Program-made: the position numbers and the translations under genes
The notes under the pieces: generated by a model
Told to the model about the DNA's origin: nothing
Database searches by the model: none
What the model saw: the letters and a program-made list of their open reading frames with translations, nothing else
Shown here: positions 16,193 through 24,491 of the stretch, piece after piece
How the letters are laid out: each line of letters begins with the position of its first letter
Numbering within the stretch: position 1 is the first letter of the stretch
Assembly: GCA_900320085.1 (NCBI GenBank)
Contig: ONRC01000027.1
Location: 1 to 38,580, forward strand
DNA length: 38,580 nt
Source: an uncultured Eubacteriales bacterium
GTDB lineage: Bacteria > Bacillota > Clostridia > Christensenellales > Aristaeellaceae
Reading direction: 5' to 3'

Positions 16193-16300
16193 TTATCCCG
16201 CAAGTAGGCTGTGAATCTTCCTTCCCGCATCAATAATCTTTTCCGGTTGGGCGTGGACATACCCTTTCATGGAGAGGGATGAGCGGGTGTCAGTTCTGGA
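16193..16300 (-). pseudogene. C-terminal remnant of a tyrosine recombinase (integrase)
   Basis: In one minus-strand frame ending in TAA at 16195-16193, the bases read RSSLSMKGYVHAQPEKII followed by DAGRKIHSLLAG. This matches the end of tyrosine recombinases, where GHSSLSMT...YVHAQPEKI surrounds the catalytic tyrosine (here Tyr in GYVHA). The His of the expected GHSS is altered and nothing recognisable precedes it, so only about 30 codons survive. It sits beside the tRNA-like segment and hairpins, marking an old integration event. Confidence 0.6.
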
Positions 16301-16529
16301 TATGAACCGACCGGCGCCATGAGACGCTGATTCATTTCAATCAGAAGCAGGTGCATTATCCTGGCGGAATGCCTCGATTGGAGGAACGATGATCACCCAT
16401 GTTCCCGGGCACGGGAGCGAACGCCCAACGCATAGGTATAGCCCGCCTGATGCCAGCCGTCGAAAGAAAGTTGGCATTGGGGACAAAGCTGGTTCACGCT
16501 TCCGTTGGCATTTTCAAGGGAACCATACG

Positions 16530-18617
16530 TCAGGAAACGCGTTTTTTTATTGTCAGGATATTGCATCCGTTTTGATAAGCATAGATCATGGCGTCCATGC
16601 TCTTTTTGACCATAAAAATCCCGAGGCCCCCGATTTGCCTTTCCTCGGCGGACAGGGTCGTATCCGGGTCGCTTTTTGCCAGCGGGTTATAGGGAACGCC
16701 CTGATCGATGAAGGTGATGGCCACCGTCTGCGGGTCGTTTTCATCCGCTTCCACGCGGAGGGTGGCAGGGCCGACGCCGGGCTGATATGCGTAGCTGGCG
16801 ATATTCACGAACAATTCTTCCACCGCCACGTCGATCTGCATCTGCGCTTTCATGCCGCAGTTCATCTGCTCCAAATAATCATCCACAAAGGCCATCGCCT
16901 GGGTCAGGTTTTCCAGCTTGGCGTCCAGGGTTATTTCACGCGTTTTGGTTTTCATCCGCCCCGTGTAATGGAACCCCAGCATGGTAATGTCGTCGAACTG
17001 GGGCGCGTCACCCACAAAGGCGTCGATATCGCGCCGTACCGTTTTCAGCAAATCATCGGGAGATGCGTCAGGCTCCCGGTTCAGGGCGGCCAGCATACGG
17101 CCTGTGCCAAACAGTTCGTTGCGGCTGTTGGTGGCCTCCGTCACGCCGTCGGTGTAAACGAACAGGGTGTCGCCGGGATACAGCTCGAAGGGATGCTCCC
17201 GGAAGCGCACGCCTTCCAGAGCGGCTACCGCGGGAGAATGGCGGTATTCCACCAGCTCGAATTGACCGCCTGCCCGTCGGAGCACAGGATGCTCGTGGCC
17301 CGCGTTGGCAGCCAGTCCCCGGCCGGTGGAGATTTCGATCACCGCCAACCAGACGGTGACAAACAGCTCGGCTTCGTTGCCTTCGCACAGCTGCTCGTTC
17401 ACGTTTTTCAAAATTTCCGCCGGGCTTTCTCCCAGCTGCGCCCGGTTCTTGATCAGGGTTTTGGCAATCACCATGAACAGGGCGGCGGGCACGCCCTTGC
17501 CCGACACGTCCGCCATCACCAGGCACAGGTGGTCGTCGTCCACCAGGAAGAAGTCGTAGAAGTCGCCGCCCACTTCCTTGGCGGGCGTCATGGTGGCATA
17601 GAGGTCAAACTCGTGCCGATCCGGGAAGGGCGGGAAAATACGGGGCAGCATATCCGCCTGAATCTGGGTGGCCACGTTCAGTTCGGCGCCGATGCGTTCC
17701 TTTTCGGCGGTGACCCGGGTCAGGTTGTCCAGGTACTCCACGACGCGGGTTTGCAGCGTTTTGATTTCCCCGTACAGATCGCCGATTTCATCCTTGGAGT
17801 GGATGGGCAGATTGATCACGTTTTCTTTCGTGTAGCCCTTTTCGCTGTCGGTAAACTCTACCGTGGCCCGGGCCAGCATGGACAGCGGTTTGGTGGCGAT
17901 CCTGCGTATGATCAGGATGAAGCACAAGCCGAACACTGTCATCAGTGCTATGGCGAACACCACCATGTACGTCAGGAATTGATAGCGTTCGTGCATCACG
18001 TTGTTCATGTCGATGTCCACGCCCAGAATGGCCCGGGACTGGCCCTCAGAATCCAGCACCGGTTCATAGGCGGAGCAGAGCCATCCGAATTCCGTGGTGG
18101 ACACCGTGGGTTCGATGCGTATGTTGCTTTGATATTTGCCAAACTCAACCGGGGAAATTTCAATACTGCCGATGTAAAACATATCCTCGTCGGGGTCAAT
18201 CAAATTCACGCTCTGGCTGCCCTCCAGGGACTGGAGATAAACGAACTTGGCCTCCAGCTTTTCCTTGTAGAGAGTCAGCGTTTTGCTGATTTGCACAAAG
18301 CGGTCATACAGTCCTTTCTCCATGAGCCAGGAAACAATGATTGCTTCGTCCTCTGCTTCCAACGCGGCGGTACGAATCTGCTGAAATTCCTCGCTGCCGA
18401 TTTCCTCCCGCAGCCGGCCCACGTAATCCCCGTCCATGAACGCGGCTACGGCGGAGGCGGCCTGGGAGGTGGTCTGTTTAAAGTAACGGTCCACCCGCTC
18501 GCTGTTCACATAATAAGCAATCGCGGTCAGCCCTGCCGCCAGCATGAAGGTGATTGCCAAGATCAGCGCGTTTGTTTTCAGCGCCAGTGATACCCAGCCT
18601 CTTTTTTTCCAGTTCAT
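16530..18617 (-). CDS. Membrane-bound PP2C/SpoIIE-type (RsbU-like) phosphatase with HAMP and RsbW-like ATPase domains
   Basis: 695 residues. Order: membrane segment (~12-35), extracellular sensor region (~36-195), second membrane segment (~205-230), HAMP and coiled linker (~230-330), SpoIIE-type PP2C domain (~330-555) with GGDFYDFF, MADVSGKGVPAALF, YTDGVTEA and QFDDITML, and a C-terminal HATPase_c (RsbW/SpoIIAB-like) domain (~565-695). In the last, the N-box EELFVN (Asn605), DQG (638-640) and GGLG (663-666) are intact. Such proteins dephosphorylate an anti-anti-sigma (STAS) partner in response to an outside signal, and the ATPase domain could phosphorylate it. No STAS protein is encoded in the window. 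Start ATG 18617 has GGGAGG ten bases upstream; an upstream ATG at 18647 lacks one. Last gene of a three-gene operon. Confidence 0.9.
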   Translation of the reverse strand: MNWKKRGWVSLALKTNALILAITFMLAAGLTAIAYYVNSERVDRYFKQTTSQAASAVAAFMDGDYVGRLREEIGSEEFQQIRTAALEAEDEAIIVSWLMEKGLYDRFVQISKTLTLYKEKLEAKFVYLQSLEGSQSVNLIDPDEDMFYIGSIEISPVEFGKYQSNIRIEPTVSTTEFGWLCSAYEPVLDSEGQSRAILGVDIDMNNVMHERYQFLTYMVVFAIALMTVFGLCFILIIRRIATKPLSMLARATVEFTDSEKGYTKENVINLPIHSKDEIGDLYGEIKTLQTRVVEYLDNLTRVTAEKERIGAELNVATQIQADMLPRIFPPFPDRHEFDLYATMTPAKEVGGDFYDFFLVDDDHLCLVMADVSGKGVPAALFMVIAKTLIKNRAQLGESPAEILKNVNEQLCEGNEAELFVTVWLAVIEISTGRGLAANAGHEHPVLRRAGGQFELVEYRHSPAVAALEGVRFREHPFELYPGDTLFVYTDGVTEATNSRNELFGTGRMLAALNREPDASPDDLLKTVRRDIDAFVGDAPQFDDITMLGFHYTGRMKTKTREITLDAKLENLTQAMAFVDDYLEQMNCGMKAQMQIDVAVEELFVNIASYAYQPGVGPATLRVEADENDPQTVAITFIDQGVPYNPLAKSDPDTTLSAEERQIGGLGIFMVKKSMDAMIYAYQNGCNILTIKKRVS

Positions 18618-18650
18618 GTGTGTTTCGACCTCCCAACGCTTTGCCACGGC

Positions 18651-20426
18651 TCACAGAATCACAAGGATCACGTTGAAGCCTTCGTAATTGCGGAAAAAGA
18701 TGGATTTCGCCTGCTTTTTCACCAGCATTACGCCCATGGAATCCAGAAATTCTTCCTTCACATCCTGCTGCAGCCGGCCTGTTTTCATCAAAAACGGATT
18801 GAAATACGGCGCGCTGTTGCGGATGCGGAGGATATAATCGTCGTTTTTTTCCCGGTACATGGTCACCTGGATGTATTCGTTCGTCTTGCCGGTGAACGCC
18901 TTCGCCATCGTGACCAGACACAGTTCTTCCGCGGCAAGCTGAATCTGTATAGCTTTTTTCATGGGGATTTCCTGCGCTTCGCAGAACGCCTCCAGCCCGC
19001 TCAGCACCAGGGGCAATTCGTGGTTTCCATTGTCCATCACGGCGCTGAAAACGGGAAGAGGCGGTTCCGAAACGGCTCTGCGGCGTACGTGATCCACCAG
19101 CGCCAGTGTCAGCAGGGAAAGCGCTTCACAGATCGGAAACAGCCACCAGAACCGCGCCGGGAAAAACCACCCCAGCACGAATGTGGACGAAAGCAGGAAC
19201 AGCGAGTTGCGCAGCACGGTGATCAGGCTGCTCATCCATTTCTTTCCGACAGATTGATAATACCCCGCCAGAATCACCAAAGCGCCCGCGAAAGGCGCGC
19301 TGGCGCAGTACACGCGGATGGCGTACACCGACACGGCCTGAGGCTCCGGGCCGGACAAGCCAAAGAACATGGAGACAAAGGGAGCGAAAACAGCAATCAC
19401 TCCCGCCAGCGCAAAGCCCAACCCCAGCCCCCAGCGAATCGCCAGATCCAGCACGCATCGCAGGCTGTCCTGATCCCGCTCTTCGGAAAACACAGAGGCC
19501 AGGGGCTGCATGGTTTCGGAGGAGGCTTCATAAACGGACATGGCCACATAGGATACATTCATCACTACGTCGAACACCGCCACGTACAAATCTCCGTTGA
19601 GGATGCCCATGTCCCCGGCCCGCAGCAGCAGCCGGTTGCCCAGCGGCAGGAACAGCAGGGTAAAGATGTAGCGGATGGAAACCGAACAGCCCGCGGACAG
19701 AGATTCGATCGCCTTTTTTTGAACCTCCGTCCGATCGGCCATCGCCCGGATTATGTCCGGCAGGCGCAGCACACCCTTGCGGTTGAACAGATGAACGCTC
19801 AGCACGGCGACGCTCACCGCCTGGGCGGCGACGGTGGCCAGAATGGAGCCCGCCACCCCCATGTTCAGCACCAGCACCAGCAGCAGATTCAGGCCCAGAT
19901 CCACGCCGCAGCCCAGGGAAAAGCCCAGGGAAGCCAGCGTGGGATCATCGTCGCAGCGGACGAAATCATACAGCAGATAATTCATCAGAAACACCGGCGC
20001 GGCGGTGACCAGGGGGCGGGCATACGCTTCGCATTGGGCCAGCAGTTCGGGGCGGGAGGCATTCACCCCCAGCAGCGAAAGCAGCGGCAGCAGCAGCCAG
20101 TTGCCCATCGCGGCAATCAGCAGGCCGATACTCAGCGCCCAAACCGCCAGCCGGCGAAAGTGGCACAGGGCCAGGTAGTTTTTCCCGGCGGAGGTCAGCT
20201 TGCCATGGGTGACGCAGCCGCCCGTGGAAAAGCCGTAGCCGAGGAAATTATAAATCATGTACAGCGGGGTCACGATGCCAATGGCTGCCAGGCCCTTTTC
20301 ACCCACCCGGTTGCCGATCACCAGCGCGTCGGCAATATCCGCCACGGCCAGGGCCAGCGCGGAAACAAGGGAGGGCCGCAGCACCTGAAAAAACATTTGC
20401 CGTGGTATCCAAAGCTTTTTCTTCAC
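18651..20426 (-). CDS. MATE-family carrier with a C-terminal degenerate RsbW-like ATPase domain
   Basis: 591 residues. Residues ~1-440 form about 12 membrane segments of a MATE carrier (near the N-terminus ADIADALVIGNRVGEKGLAA; later RLLLRAGDMGILNGDLYVAV). Residues ~450-591 align by eye with the C-terminal ATPase domain of the neighbouring phosphatase: QIQLAAEELCLVTMAKAF against QIDVAVEELFVNIASYAY, and ILRIRNSAPYFNPF against ITFIDQGVPYNP. Key ATP/Mg residues are lost: the N-box Asn is Val505, the G1 Asp-x-Gly is Asn-Ser-Ala (537-539), and the G2 box is reduced to SMG (563-565). The domain is therefore probably a non-catalytic sensor or docking module. It overlaps the upstream gene by four bases and precedes the phosphatase by 33. 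Transported substrate unknown. Confidence 0.88.
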   Translation of the reverse strand: MKKKLWIPRQMFFQVLRPSLVSALALAVADIADALVIGNRVGEKGLAAIGIVTPLYMIYNFLGYGFSTGGCVTHGKLTSAGKNYLALCHFRRLAVWALSIGLLIAAMGNWLLLPLLSLLGVNASRPELLAQCEAYARPLVTAAPVFLMNYLLYDFVRCDDDPTLASLGFSLGCGVDLGLNLLLVLVLNMGVAGSILATVAAQAVSVAVLSVHLFNRKGVLRLPDIIRAMADRTEVQKKAIESLSAGCSVSIRYIFTLLFLPLGNRLLLRAGDMGILNGDLYVAVFDVVMNVSYVAMSVYEASSETMQPLASVFSEERDQDSLRCVLDLAIRWGLGLGFALAGVIAVFAPFVSMFFGLSGPEPQAVSVYAIRVYCASAPFAGALVILAGYYQSVGKKWMSSLITVLRNSLFLLSSTFVLGWFFPARFWWLFPICEALSLLTLALVDHVRRRAVSEPPLPVFSAVMDNGNHELPLVLSGLEAFCEAQEIPMKKAIQIQLAAEELCLVTMAKAFTGKTNEYIQVTMYREKNDDYILRIRNSAPYFNPFLMKTGRLQQDVKEEFLDSMGVMLVKKQAKSIFFRNYEGFNVILVIL

Positions 20427-21271
20427 CTGATCGCCTCGTAAACATTCAGCCGGTCCACCGGGCTGTATAATAATTTTGCCTGCCGAAGACCCGCCAGGCC
20501 CAAATCCTCTTCCAAATTGATCAAAGCATACTTCTCTTTCAGCAGCGCGGCCATTTCGTGGATGATCACCATGGTCATGGATGCGGGCAGAGACGGATCG
20601 TGTTTCGCCATGGTCATGGTAAATTCCTCAGGATTATTTTCATAGCCCAGCAGAAAAGCCTGCCGCCCATCCTCCGTTTCCAGAAGGACCCCCTGAAGCC
20701 CCAGGGGAATAAAATCGCTGAGCAGGGTGTTCACCACATTCCAATCGCCCATATCGGAGGAAGCATCCGCCGCCTCCCGCGCAAACCGCCGCAGGGCAGG
20801 AAGATCCTGTTCCGTGATGAAGCGGACGGAATAGGCCGTGTCCCGCTGAAAATGATGAATCTTGATGCGAAAGCTGTGGGTGATATGATGGCCCTGGGTC
20901 AGCGCCACGGCGGAAGCGGAGGCGATGTATTCGCTTAAATCGTCCCGCAGCAGCGTAAAGAAGCCGTCCTTCTTCATCCGCTCTCCCTGGTCCCGGGTCA
21001 GGTACAGAAAACGCGGTTCTTTTTCCCGGCCGCAGACATCCTCGATGAATGCACGGCACTTGCGTTCGTCCCCGCAGGGGCAGTAATATGCCTGATCATG
21101 CTGACTGCGAACGACAAAGAAGTCCGCGTCTCCTGCGATCGCGAGCCCATATGTATCCTTCCAGGAATACAGCGACGGAAAAGAAAGGGCGGTAAACGGA
21201 TTTGCCCGTATGTCGCGGCACGCTTCCACCCACGCCCGATCCGTCAATTGAATTGGTCGAAATGCTTTCAT
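20423..21271 (-). CDS. DUF2156 protein (phosphatidylglycerol lysyltransferase C-terminal domain-like, GNAT fold)
   Basis: 282 residues, no membrane segment. The whole protein matches the DUF2156/LPG-synthase C-terminal pattern: N-terminal FRPIQLTDRAWVEAC, then NPFTALSFPSLYSWKDTYG (24-42), and a C-terminal GNAT-like half ending INLEEDLGLAGLRQAKLLYS. Membrane-bound relatives transfer amino acids from aminoacyl-tRNA to lipids; small soluble members are uncharacterised. The stop overlaps the start of the MATE gene (ATGA), so the two are coupled. First gene of the operon, with a SigA-type promoter about 190 bases upstream and a weak ribosome site (GGGCTGAAG). Confidence 0.85.
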   Translation of the reverse strand: MKAFRPIQLTDRAWVEACRDIRANPFTALSFPSLYSWKDTYGLAIAGDADFFVVRSQHDQAYYCPCGDERKCRAFIEDVCGREKEPRFLYLTRDQGERMKKDGFFTLLRDDLSEYIASASAVALTQGHHITHSFRIKIHHFQRDTAYSVRFITEQDLPALRRFAREAADASSDMGDWNVVNTLLSDFIPLGLQGVLLETEDGRQAFLLGYENNPEEFTMTMAKHDPSLPASMTMVIIHEMAALLKEKYALINLEEDLGLAGLRQAKLLYSPVDRLNVYEAIR

Positions 21272-21461
21272 ACTTCAGCCCATAAAAGACCCACGAAACA
21301 TGCTATATCGAAAATCTCCAAAACGTCCGGCTCGGTATCCTGTCCTGTTTATTGCAGCGTCAAGGAGGTATTCGCGCTTTCATCGTTTCTGTCTGTGCGG
21401 TCCCTTTATTGATACTCCATTTTCTGAATAATGTTTCTAAATTCACCAATTTCCCATTTTT

Positions 21462-21490
21462 ATTATACCTTATTTATTTCACGATTTCAA
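21462..21490 (-). promoter_or_regulatory. Promoter of the DUF2156-MATE-PP2C operon
   Basis: On the minus strand TTGAAA (21490-21485) and TATAAT (21467-21462, consensus) are 17 bases apart. The leader to the first start codon is about 180 bases. The 520-base gap to the cyclo-ligase gene otherwise holds only this promoter and the plus-strand one at 21693. Confidence 0.65.
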
Positions 21491-21692
21491 TATGGCGAAG
21501 CCGACTTAAGGCAATAAACAGGGAGAAGGAAAGAATGTCAATGATGCTATTTGATTTCCCAAACAGCCTGCTCCGAAAGCGAGACGAACCATTATTCCTC
21601 AAAAGCCGGGGCAGCGTATGAATACGAAACGAAAGCACATTTTTATTGATCTCAAATCATGGAAAAAAGTGGGCGAAACAAAGCTCGGCGCA

Positions 21693-21721
21693 TTGCGATG
21701 GATTGATTTTCCTGATATAAT
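21693..21721 (+). promoter_or_regulatory. Extended -10 promoter of the cyclo-ligase operon
   Basis: TTGCGA (21693-21698) and TATAAT (21716-21721) are 17 bases apart, with TGA before the -10 giving an extended -10 element. Transcription would start about 65 bases before the coding region. Confidence 0.65.
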
Positions 21722-21791
21722 GCTTTTGCAGATACAATCAGGATCGGGGCAGTGCCATTTTGATAAAGGATGACTGCGGAGGCGTTGGCAA

Positions 21792-22379
21792 TTGAACAAT
21801 GAGAAGGAGCAGTTCCGCAGACGGATGCTGAACGAACAGAAGCGGCTGCCGGATGAATATGTGCTTCATGCAAGCAGAATCATCCAGGAAAAGGTTCTAT
21901 CATTAAAGCAGTATCAATCTGCTCAAAGCATTTTCCTGTATGTCAGCACGGACAGGGAGCCTTCGACGCTGCGCATTTTGACCCATGCCCTGCAAAGCGG
22001 AAAAGCCGTGTACGTTCCCAAATGTATCAGCCGCCAGGAAATGCTGGCCGTTCGTATCCGCAGCCTTGCGGAGCTTGCGCCCGGAGCATGGGGGATACCG
22101 GAGCCGCTGCATTGGGCGGAAGAAATCAAGGCGGACGCCCTGGGTCTGATTCTTGTGCCCTGCGTCAGCGCGTCACTGGACGGGAAGCGGCTGGGCCATG
22201 GCGCGGGCTATTATGACAGATTCCTGGCGGGGAAGGCGGATCGGGCTGTCTGCCTTTGCTTTCACAGGCTGATCAGCGATGATATCCCCATTACGGACAA
22301 CGACGTCATCATCCCCCTGGTGCTCACCGAGGAAGAAGGAGAAAAGACGGCAGGCAGAACAGAAGGACGCCTTGATTGA
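21792..22379 (+). CDS. 5-formyltetrahydrofolate cyclo-ligase
   Basis: 195 residues. The enzyme uses ATP to convert 5-formyl-THF to 5,10-methenyl-THF, salvaging folate one-carbon units in the cytosol. The family signature GKRLGHGAGYYDRFL is at ~131-145, with the ATP-binding basic N-terminus (EQFRRRMLNEQKRLP) and LVPCVSASLDGKR in place. The start is TTG 21792: GGAGG lies nine bases upstream and the next in-frame ATG would remove the conserved N-terminus. It is the first of two genes; the next starts 14 bases after its stop. Confidence 0.92.
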   Translation: MNNEKEQFRRRMLNEQKRLPDEYVLHASRIIQEKVLSLKQYQSAQSIFLYVSTDREPSTLRILTHALQSGKAVYVPKCISRQEMLAVRIRSLAELAPGAWGIPEPLHWAEEIKADALGLILVPCVSASLDGKRLGHGAGYYDRFLAGKADRAVCLCFHRLISDDIPITDNDVIIPLVLTEEEGEKTAGRTEGRLD

Positions 22380-22392
22380 AAGGATGAGAGCA

Positions 22393-23184
22393 ATGAACGA
22401 AAGACTGCAAAAAATCACAGAGAAAATGAAGCGCGGGAAGCCGGTGGTCGGCGTGTTCGTTCTGCTGGCTGACGCTTCGGTCAGCGAAATCATAGGCTAT
22501 TCCGGCTGTGATTTTGTGTGGATCGATTCCGAGCACGGCATGATGGACCGCCGGGAAATCTATCATCATGTATTGGCGGCCCAGTCGGCGGGGGCGTGCG
22601 CCTTTGTGCGGGTGCCGGGGGTGGAATATTATCAGATCAAAAACACATTGGACATGGGGCCGGACGGCATCATCTTTCCCTTCGTGAATACCCCGGAGAT
22701 TGCCCGGCAGGCTGTGGAAGCCTGCACCTATCCCGCCGACGGCGGAAAACGCGGCATCGGCCCGCTCCGCGCCATCCATTACGGCCTCGAAAACGAAGCG
22801 GAATACCTGAAGATCGCCAAAGATGAAGTATGGAAGATTTTCCAAGTCGAAAGCATGGAAGCCGTGGAAAACCTGGAGGAGATTGCGAAGGTGCCCGGCT
22901 ATCATTCCCTGTTCGTCGGGCCTGCGGATTTGGGCATGTCCATGACCGGCATCGCCCCCAAAGACAAGCCCGCCCTGATCGCGGACGTTCAGCGGCGGGC
23001 TGCCAAAGCGGCGGCGGCAAACGGAAAATACTGCGGTTCCTGCGCCGGGCCGACGAAAGCGTCCTGCGCTGAACTCCTGGGGCGCGGCGTCCAATGGTTG
23101 ACCATTGCGCAGGACGCCCGCATTCTCAGCGGATTTCTTGCGGACGCAATCCGTCAAATCAACGATCCTTCCGCAAAGGGATGA
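22393..23184 (+). CDS. HpcH/HpaI-family class II aldolase
   Basis: 263 residues. Family members cleave or form 2-oxo acids such as 4-hydroxy-2-oxoheptanedioate or 2-dehydro-3-deoxyglucarate using a divalent metal. Seen: catalytic DSEHG (His48) at 45-49, VRVPG at 72-76, metal ligands Glu153 (in QVES) and Asp179 (in GPADLGMS). Start ATG 22393 has AAAGG nine bases upstream; ATG 22384 touches that site. It follows the cyclo-ligase closely and probably shares its transcript, though the two have no obvious biochemical link. Substrate cannot be assigned. Confidence 0.88.
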   Translation: MNERLQKITEKMKRGKPVVGVFVLLADASVSEIIGYSGCDFVWIDSEHGMMDRREIYHHVLAAQSAGACAFVRVPGVEYYQIKNTLDMGPDGIIFPFVNTPEIARQAVEACTYPADGGKRGIGPLRAIHYGLENEAEYLKIAKDEVWKIFQVESMEAVENLEEIAKVPGYHSLFVGPADLGMSMTGIAPKDKPALIADVQRRAAKAAAANGKYCGSCAGPTKASCAELLGRGVQWLTIAQDARILSGFLADAIRQINDPSAKG

Positions 23185-23265
23185 TCCCGGGTTTGTTCCC
23201 GACGTGTGGATACGTTACTTTTTTGCTTTTTAAGCTTTCAAGGCTTTGATTGAAAATTCTGTATG

Positions 23266-23298
23266 AAAAAAGCGGCGGGCATGTTTACCCGCCGCTTT
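23266..23298 (-). terminator. Terminator of the XRE-TPR gene, possibly bidirectional
   Basis: AAAGCGGCGGG and CCCGCCGCTTT form an 11-base perfect stem around an eight-base loop. On the minus strand a T-run of six follows, just after the regulator gene. On the plus strand only three Ts follow, but it could help end the aldolase transcript. Confidence 0.85.
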
Positions 23299-23316
23299 CA
23301 CGGTTTCCGGCTTCCA

Positions 23317-24351
23317 TTACGCTTTGGCAAGCAGACGCGCTTTCTCGCGCCTGGCCTGCTGCAGTTCCACTTCCTCGGTCAAGCCCCATTCCTCTTCCAA
23401 AAGCTTGATGATGCGGCCCCAGGTTTCCGCGGCTTTTCGGTAATCCCCCCGGATTTCATAAATGTCTGCAATGGCCATCAGTTCATCCTGGAATCTGGGC
23501 CGCCTCGTTTCCAACGCAAAGGAACGCTCATAGAGGGCGATTGCCTTGTCGTAATCACACTTACGGGCATAATATTGGGCGGTTTCAAAGAGGTAGACAA
23601 AATCGTCCGGATATTTTTCTCCCAGCGCTTTGATGATACTGTCCGCGGTGGGCTCGTCAAACCGCGCCAGGGCGATATACGCCCGGTAGATTTCCACATG
23701 GATCGGGCTTACATCCGGCAAAGCCGCGTACCGCGCCAGGTATTTTTCCGCGTCCTCCGCCCGGTGATCTGCCAGCAGGTTGTCCAGCAGATAAAGGTAA
23801 GGCAGCCGGGCCTGGGGGTTCTTTTCCACCAGCTCCCGGTAGAATTCGATCCCCTTGCCGTGATTGGCCAGATTCCAGTCCCAGATCGCGTGTCCCTCGG
23901 CCTTTTGCAGAATCCACTGGCAGTCCTTTTCATTCGGCGCCGCCTGCACCGCTTCCCGGGCGTAGCGGCTGGCTTTGCGGGCATAGCTGTTCATTCTGTG
24001 CCAGTAGAGATAGGCGATCAGTCCGGTGGCGCGTTTTTTATTTTGCTCCGCGGCAAGCTGCCCTTTCAGAAATTCCTCGTATTCCATGAACACGTCCTGG
24101 GGCAGATCCTCCTCTGTGTCGAGGCGGTTTTCAATGCGGTTCAGGCGCTGCTCGCTGCTCAGGTCGAACAGATCGTCAATGCTGACGCCGAAGATTTCCG
24201 CCAGCAAAGGCAGCGTGGTGATGTCCGGCATCGCCGCCGCGTTTTCCCATTTGGACACCGCCTGCGCGCCGATGCCCAGCTTTTCCGCCAGCTGCTCCTG
24301 GGTCAGCCCTGCTTTGAAGCGAAGCTGCCTGATTTTCTTTCCGAGTTCCAT
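23317..24351 (-). CDS. XRE-family transcriptional regulator with TPR-like C-terminal region
   Basis: 344 residues. A classic Cro/C1-type helix-turn-helix occupies ~3-58 (GLTQEQLAEKLGIGAQAVSK). A linker rich in charged residues leads to helical repeats (~140-330) that look like tetratricopeptide units, for example LFETAQYYARKCDYDKAIAL. Such HTH-TPR proteins often sense peptides or protein partners (RRNPP-like) or simply act as regulators in Firmicutes. It has its own promoter and terminator, so it is monocistronic. Targets are unknown; no operator repeat is obvious at its promoter. Confidence 0.85.
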   Translation of the reverse strand: MELGKKIRQLRFKAGLTQEQLAEKLGIGAQAVSKWENAAAMPDITTLPLLAEIFGVSIDDLFDLSSEQRLNRIENRLDTEEDLPQDVFMEYEEFLKGQLAAEQNKKRATGLIAYLYWHRMNSYARKASRYAREAVQAAPNEKDCQWILQKAEGHAIWDWNLANHGKGIEFYRELVEKNPQARLPYLYLLDNLLADHRAEDAEKYLARYAALPDVSPIHVEIYRAYIALARFDEPTADSIIKALGEKYPDDFVYLFETAQYYARKCDYDKAIALYERSFALETRRPRFQDELMAIADIYEIRGDYRKAAETWGRIIKLLEEEWGLTEEVELQQARREKARLLAKA

Positions 24352-24390
24352 GCTGATTCCCTCCTGCCGTTACTTTTGCTTTGCAGCTCT

Positions 24391-24419
24391 ATGATAAAGC
24401 AGGAATGGCCCAAGTTCAA
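24391..24419 (-). promoter_or_regulatory. Promoter of the XRE-TPR gene
   Basis: On the minus strand TTGAAC (24419-24414) and TATCAT (24396-24391) are 17 bases apart. GGAGGG follows at 24363-24358 just before the start codon. Confidence 0.5.
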
Positions 24420-24491
24420 TAACGCGGTCGGCAAGTCGGGTTGCCGATTGGTGGAATGGCCTCAACGAATCGTCCGGCTGTTATGGCGGCG

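Noticed and set aside
16389..20441. Long plus-strand open frames opposite the phosphatase and MATE genes
   Set aside because: Same effect of codon bias: products are His/Gln/Arg-rich without domains, while the minus-strand proteins show complete motifs.
21618..21773. Small 51-codon plus-strand frame before the cyclo-ligase gene
   Set aside because: No ribosome site, and the extended -10 promoter of the next gene lies inside it.
24428..24447. Seven-base inverted repeat as terminator of the opp/GH113 operon
   Set aside because: Short stem with no T-run on the minus strand; not convincing as a terminator.
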